Shown here: piece by piece, positions 62,310 through 64,000 of the stretch
Layout: each line of letters opens with the position of its first letter
Numbering within the stretch: position 1 is the stretch's first letter
Source: Austwickia sp. TVS 96-490-7B
GTDB taxonomy: Bacteria > Actinomycetota > Actinomycetes > Actinomycetales > Dermatophilaceae
Assembly (NCBI RefSeq): GCF_019331795.1
Contig: NZ_JAHPZL010000001.1
Span: 178,717-242,716 of the forward strand
DNA length: 64,000 nt
Reading direction: 5' to 3'
Program-made: the position numbers and the translations under genes
The notes under the pieces: generated by a model
Databases searched by the model: none
The model's input: only the letters and a program-made list of their open reading frames with translations
Told to the model about the DNA's origin: nothing

Positions 62310-63395
62310 ATGGATCTGACATCGTGGCAGCTCGACGCTGGCCTGGTGGACTGCGCTGACGTGCGATATGCCCGGCGGGGACGGCTCGCGCTGATCGTCC
62401 TGGACCGTCCCCGGGCGTTGAACGCCTTGACGTTGGACATGGTGCGTTCGCTGCGGGCGCAGCTGACCGCGTGGCGGGATGACGACACGGTCGGTGCCGT
62501 CGCCATCACCGGCACGGGCGGTCGCGCCTTGTGCGCGGGCGGGGACGTGGTCGCTGCTCGCCGCGGTGCGTTAGCTGGTGGCGCCGAACGGGATCGGGCA
62601 GCGGAGTTCTTCACCGTGGAATATGAGGTCAACCGGCTGATTGCCCGATTCCCCAAGCCGTACGTCGCGTTCATGGAGGGAGTCACCATGGGTGGCGGCC
62701 TCGGGATGTCCGCGCATGGCACGGTCCGGTTAGTTGATCCGGCGGCGAAGGTCGCGATGCCAGAGACGGGCATCGGTTTCTTCCCAGATGTGGGCATCCG
62801 CCACGTGCTGGCTTCAGCGCCCGGACAGGTCGGTGCGCATCTGGTGATGACTGGGGTGACGATTTCCGGTGCGGACGCCGTGCACGCTGGACTGGCCGAT
62901 GCCGTCGTACCCTCCGCTGAGTTCGCGCAGGTGGTGGAACGCTGTGTCGACGGCCCTCCCCCGACCCTGACCGAGTTAGGTCTCGACGCGTCGGCCTTCG
63001 CCCCGCAGAGCGCGCTCAGTGAGGCCCGCTCATGGATCGACGAATGTTACGTCGGTGATGACGCGGCGCTGATCCTGGATCGACTGCGGGCGCATCCGCT
63101 CCCGGCGGCTCAAGAGGCGGCGCAGATGATCGAGGGCCGGTCGCCGTTCGCGGTGACATTGGCGTTGGCGTCCTTGCGGGAAGCGCAGCGTCTCGCGGAT
63201 GTCGATGCCGTCTTGGACCAAGATCAGTTGATCGTGCGGTCGATCCTGGACGAGCCTGATTTCCATGAGGGAGTTCGGGCTCAGTTGGTGGACAAGGATC
63301 GGCGTCCACAATGGCGTCATGCCGATCTGGCTGAGGTGGACGAGGCGCAGGTTCGGGCGGTGTTGGACGGTTCCGCGGTGCCTTCCGGGGTGTGA
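62310..63395 (+). CDS. enoyl-CoA hydratase/3-hydroxyisobutyryl-CoA hydrolase family protein
   Basis: The product is 361 aa. The crotonase fold shows LIVLDRPRALNALTLDMV, GTGGRALCAGGDVVAARRG (oxyanion hole), FMEGVTMGGGLGMSAHG, AMPETGIGFFPDVG. The length and the C-terminal DEPDFHEGVRAQLVDKDRRP with W match the hydrolase branch (valine degradation) rather than the short hydratases. No other valine-pathway genes are nearby. Confidence 0.88.
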   Translation: MDLTSWQLDAGLVDCADVRYARRGRLALIVLDRPRALNALTLDMVRSLRAQLTAWRDDDTVGAVAITGTGGRALCAGGDVVAARRGALAGGAERDRAAEFFTVEYEVNRLIARFPKPYVAFMEGVTMGGGLGMSAHGTVRLVDPAAKVAMPETGIGFFPDVGIRHVLASAPGQVGAHLVMTGVTISGADAVHAGLADAVVPSAEFAQVVERCVDGPPPTLTELGLDASAFAPQSALSEARSWIDECYVGDDAALILDRLRAHPLPAAQEAAQMIEGRSPFAVTLALASLREAQRLADVDAVLDQDQLIVRSILDEPDFHEGVRAQLVDKDRRPQWRHADLAEVDEAQVRAVLDGSAVPSGV

Positions 63396-63398
63396 CTG

Positions 63399-64000
63399 AT
63401 GGGCGGGATGACGGGCCGGCTGCCCGATTTTGAAGCGATGTACACCGCTAATCCGGATCCGTGGGAGGTGGGATCCAGCTGGTATGAGCGGCGCAAGATC
63501 GCCGTGGTGCTGTCCTGCCTGCGGCGAGAACGCTACCGGCTGGGTTGGGAAGCCGCGTGTGGGACAGGCCACCTAGTGGATCGACTCGCAGATCGGTGCG
63601 GTCAGGTCGTGGCCACCGATGCGTGCCAACGAGCAGTGGCGTTGACGACGGCCCGTACGGCGGGACGCCCGCACGTGCACTGCGCAGTGTCGGCGCTCCC
63701 GGCCCACCCTGAGGGGCTGGGCGTCCCCGACCTGATCGTGCTGTCCGAAGTGCTGTATTACTTGGACGAACCAACTCGGGAAGAGACATACCAGCTCATC
63801 GACACCGTCGCAGCGCCCGACGCAGATGTGGTGGGAGTGCATTGGCGACCTCTCGGGGAGGACTACACCCTCCCCGGAGCACAGGCCCATCGAGACCTCG
63901 GAGAAGCGCTGACGCGGCGCGGATGGACCAGGGTGGTCACCCACACTGACGAGGAGTTCCTGGTGGGGGTGTGGTCACGGGCCTTGCCGGAGCAGATCGG
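63399..64000 (+). CDS. NodS-like SAM-dependent methyltransferase (partial, runs off window)
   Basis: About 200 codons are visible with no stop. From ATG 63399 (or 63408, after GGGCGGG) it reads FEAMYTANPDPWEVGSSWYE, the typical NodS-family start, then motif I EAACGTGHLVDRLADR, ATDAC, and VLSEVLYYLDEP. NodS-type enzymes N-methylate amino sugars or similar amines. It follows the enoyl-CoA hydratase-family gene by 3 bases. Confidence 0.8.
   Translation, partial: MGGMTGRLPDFEAMYTANPDPWEVGSSWYERRKIAVVLSCLRRERYRLGWEAACGTGHLVDRLADRCGQVVATDACQRAVALTTARTAGRPHVHCAVSALPAHPEGLGVPDLIVLSEVLYYLDEPTREETYQLIDTVAAPDADVVGVHWRPLGEDYTLPGAQAHRDLGEALTRRGWTRVVTHTDEEFLVGVWSRALPEQI

Noticed and set aside
1-64000. CRISPR arrays and tRNA genes
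   Set aside because: I found no evenly spaced direct repeats with unique spacers and no cloverleaf with a T-arm GTTCGA motif outside coding regions.

Overview
The window is high-GC DNA with GTG/ATG starts, GGAGG-type ribosome sites, short operon overlaps and T-poor terminator hairpins. This fits an actinobacterium. DUF5926, DUF4282, a secreted RNase Sa-like/barstar pair and a PknG-type kinase support that. A Micrococcales/Dermatophilaceae-like host is a reasonable but unproven guess. I see no rRNA, tRNA or CRISPR array.

Positions 1 to about 10,400 look like a decaying accessory island that is visibly AT-richer in places. In order it holds: the tail of an ORF with an internal protein repeat and a small unknown gene; a broken IS1634-type element (832-2254) with both terminal inverted repeats; an ATP-grasp ligase plus MFS exporter cassette, closed by a second 64-bp copy of the same IS right end; a structured RNA/terminator directly in front of an Abi_2 (AbiD/AbiF) HEPN gene, overlapped by a remnant of a DarG C-terminal domain; an orphan gene; IS3-family debris; and displaced polymorphic-toxin tips with a DUF7660 gene.

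From 10.5 to 20 kb is ordinary chromosome: an AGCS amino-acid symporter, a DUF2249 protein divergent from an Fe-S-type HTH regulator, a CBS-BON protein, a polysaccharide-deacetylase lipoprotein, an NCS2 permease, an AI-2E-type membrane protein and a lipoprotein. From 20.4 to 33.6 kb one strand carries a tight nine-gene operon: TelA, an unknown protein, a CbbX-like AAA+ ATPase, a membrane protein, a coiled-coil protein, a PknG-like kinase, a PP2C phosphatase, a vWA protein and an FHA protein. It resembles the TerY-phosphorylation triad linked to Ter/TelA stress systems and is the most interesting intact system here.

From 33.7 to 64 kb come a methyltransferase, cydAB and cydDC (cytochrome bd oxidase and its assembly exporter), DUF4282, a low-molecular-weight tyrosine phosphatase, a possible EspG-like protein, purB, overlapping barstar and secreted RNase genes, a glyoxalase-like protein, a TrmH-type methylase, a HAD phosphatase, an ABC-2 exporter with a two-component system, a class A beta-lactamase-fold protein, serS, a diacylglycerol-kinase-family protein, hcp, DUF5926, an RsbW-like ATPase, an enoyl-CoA hydratase-family protein and a NodS-like methyltransferase cut by the window end.
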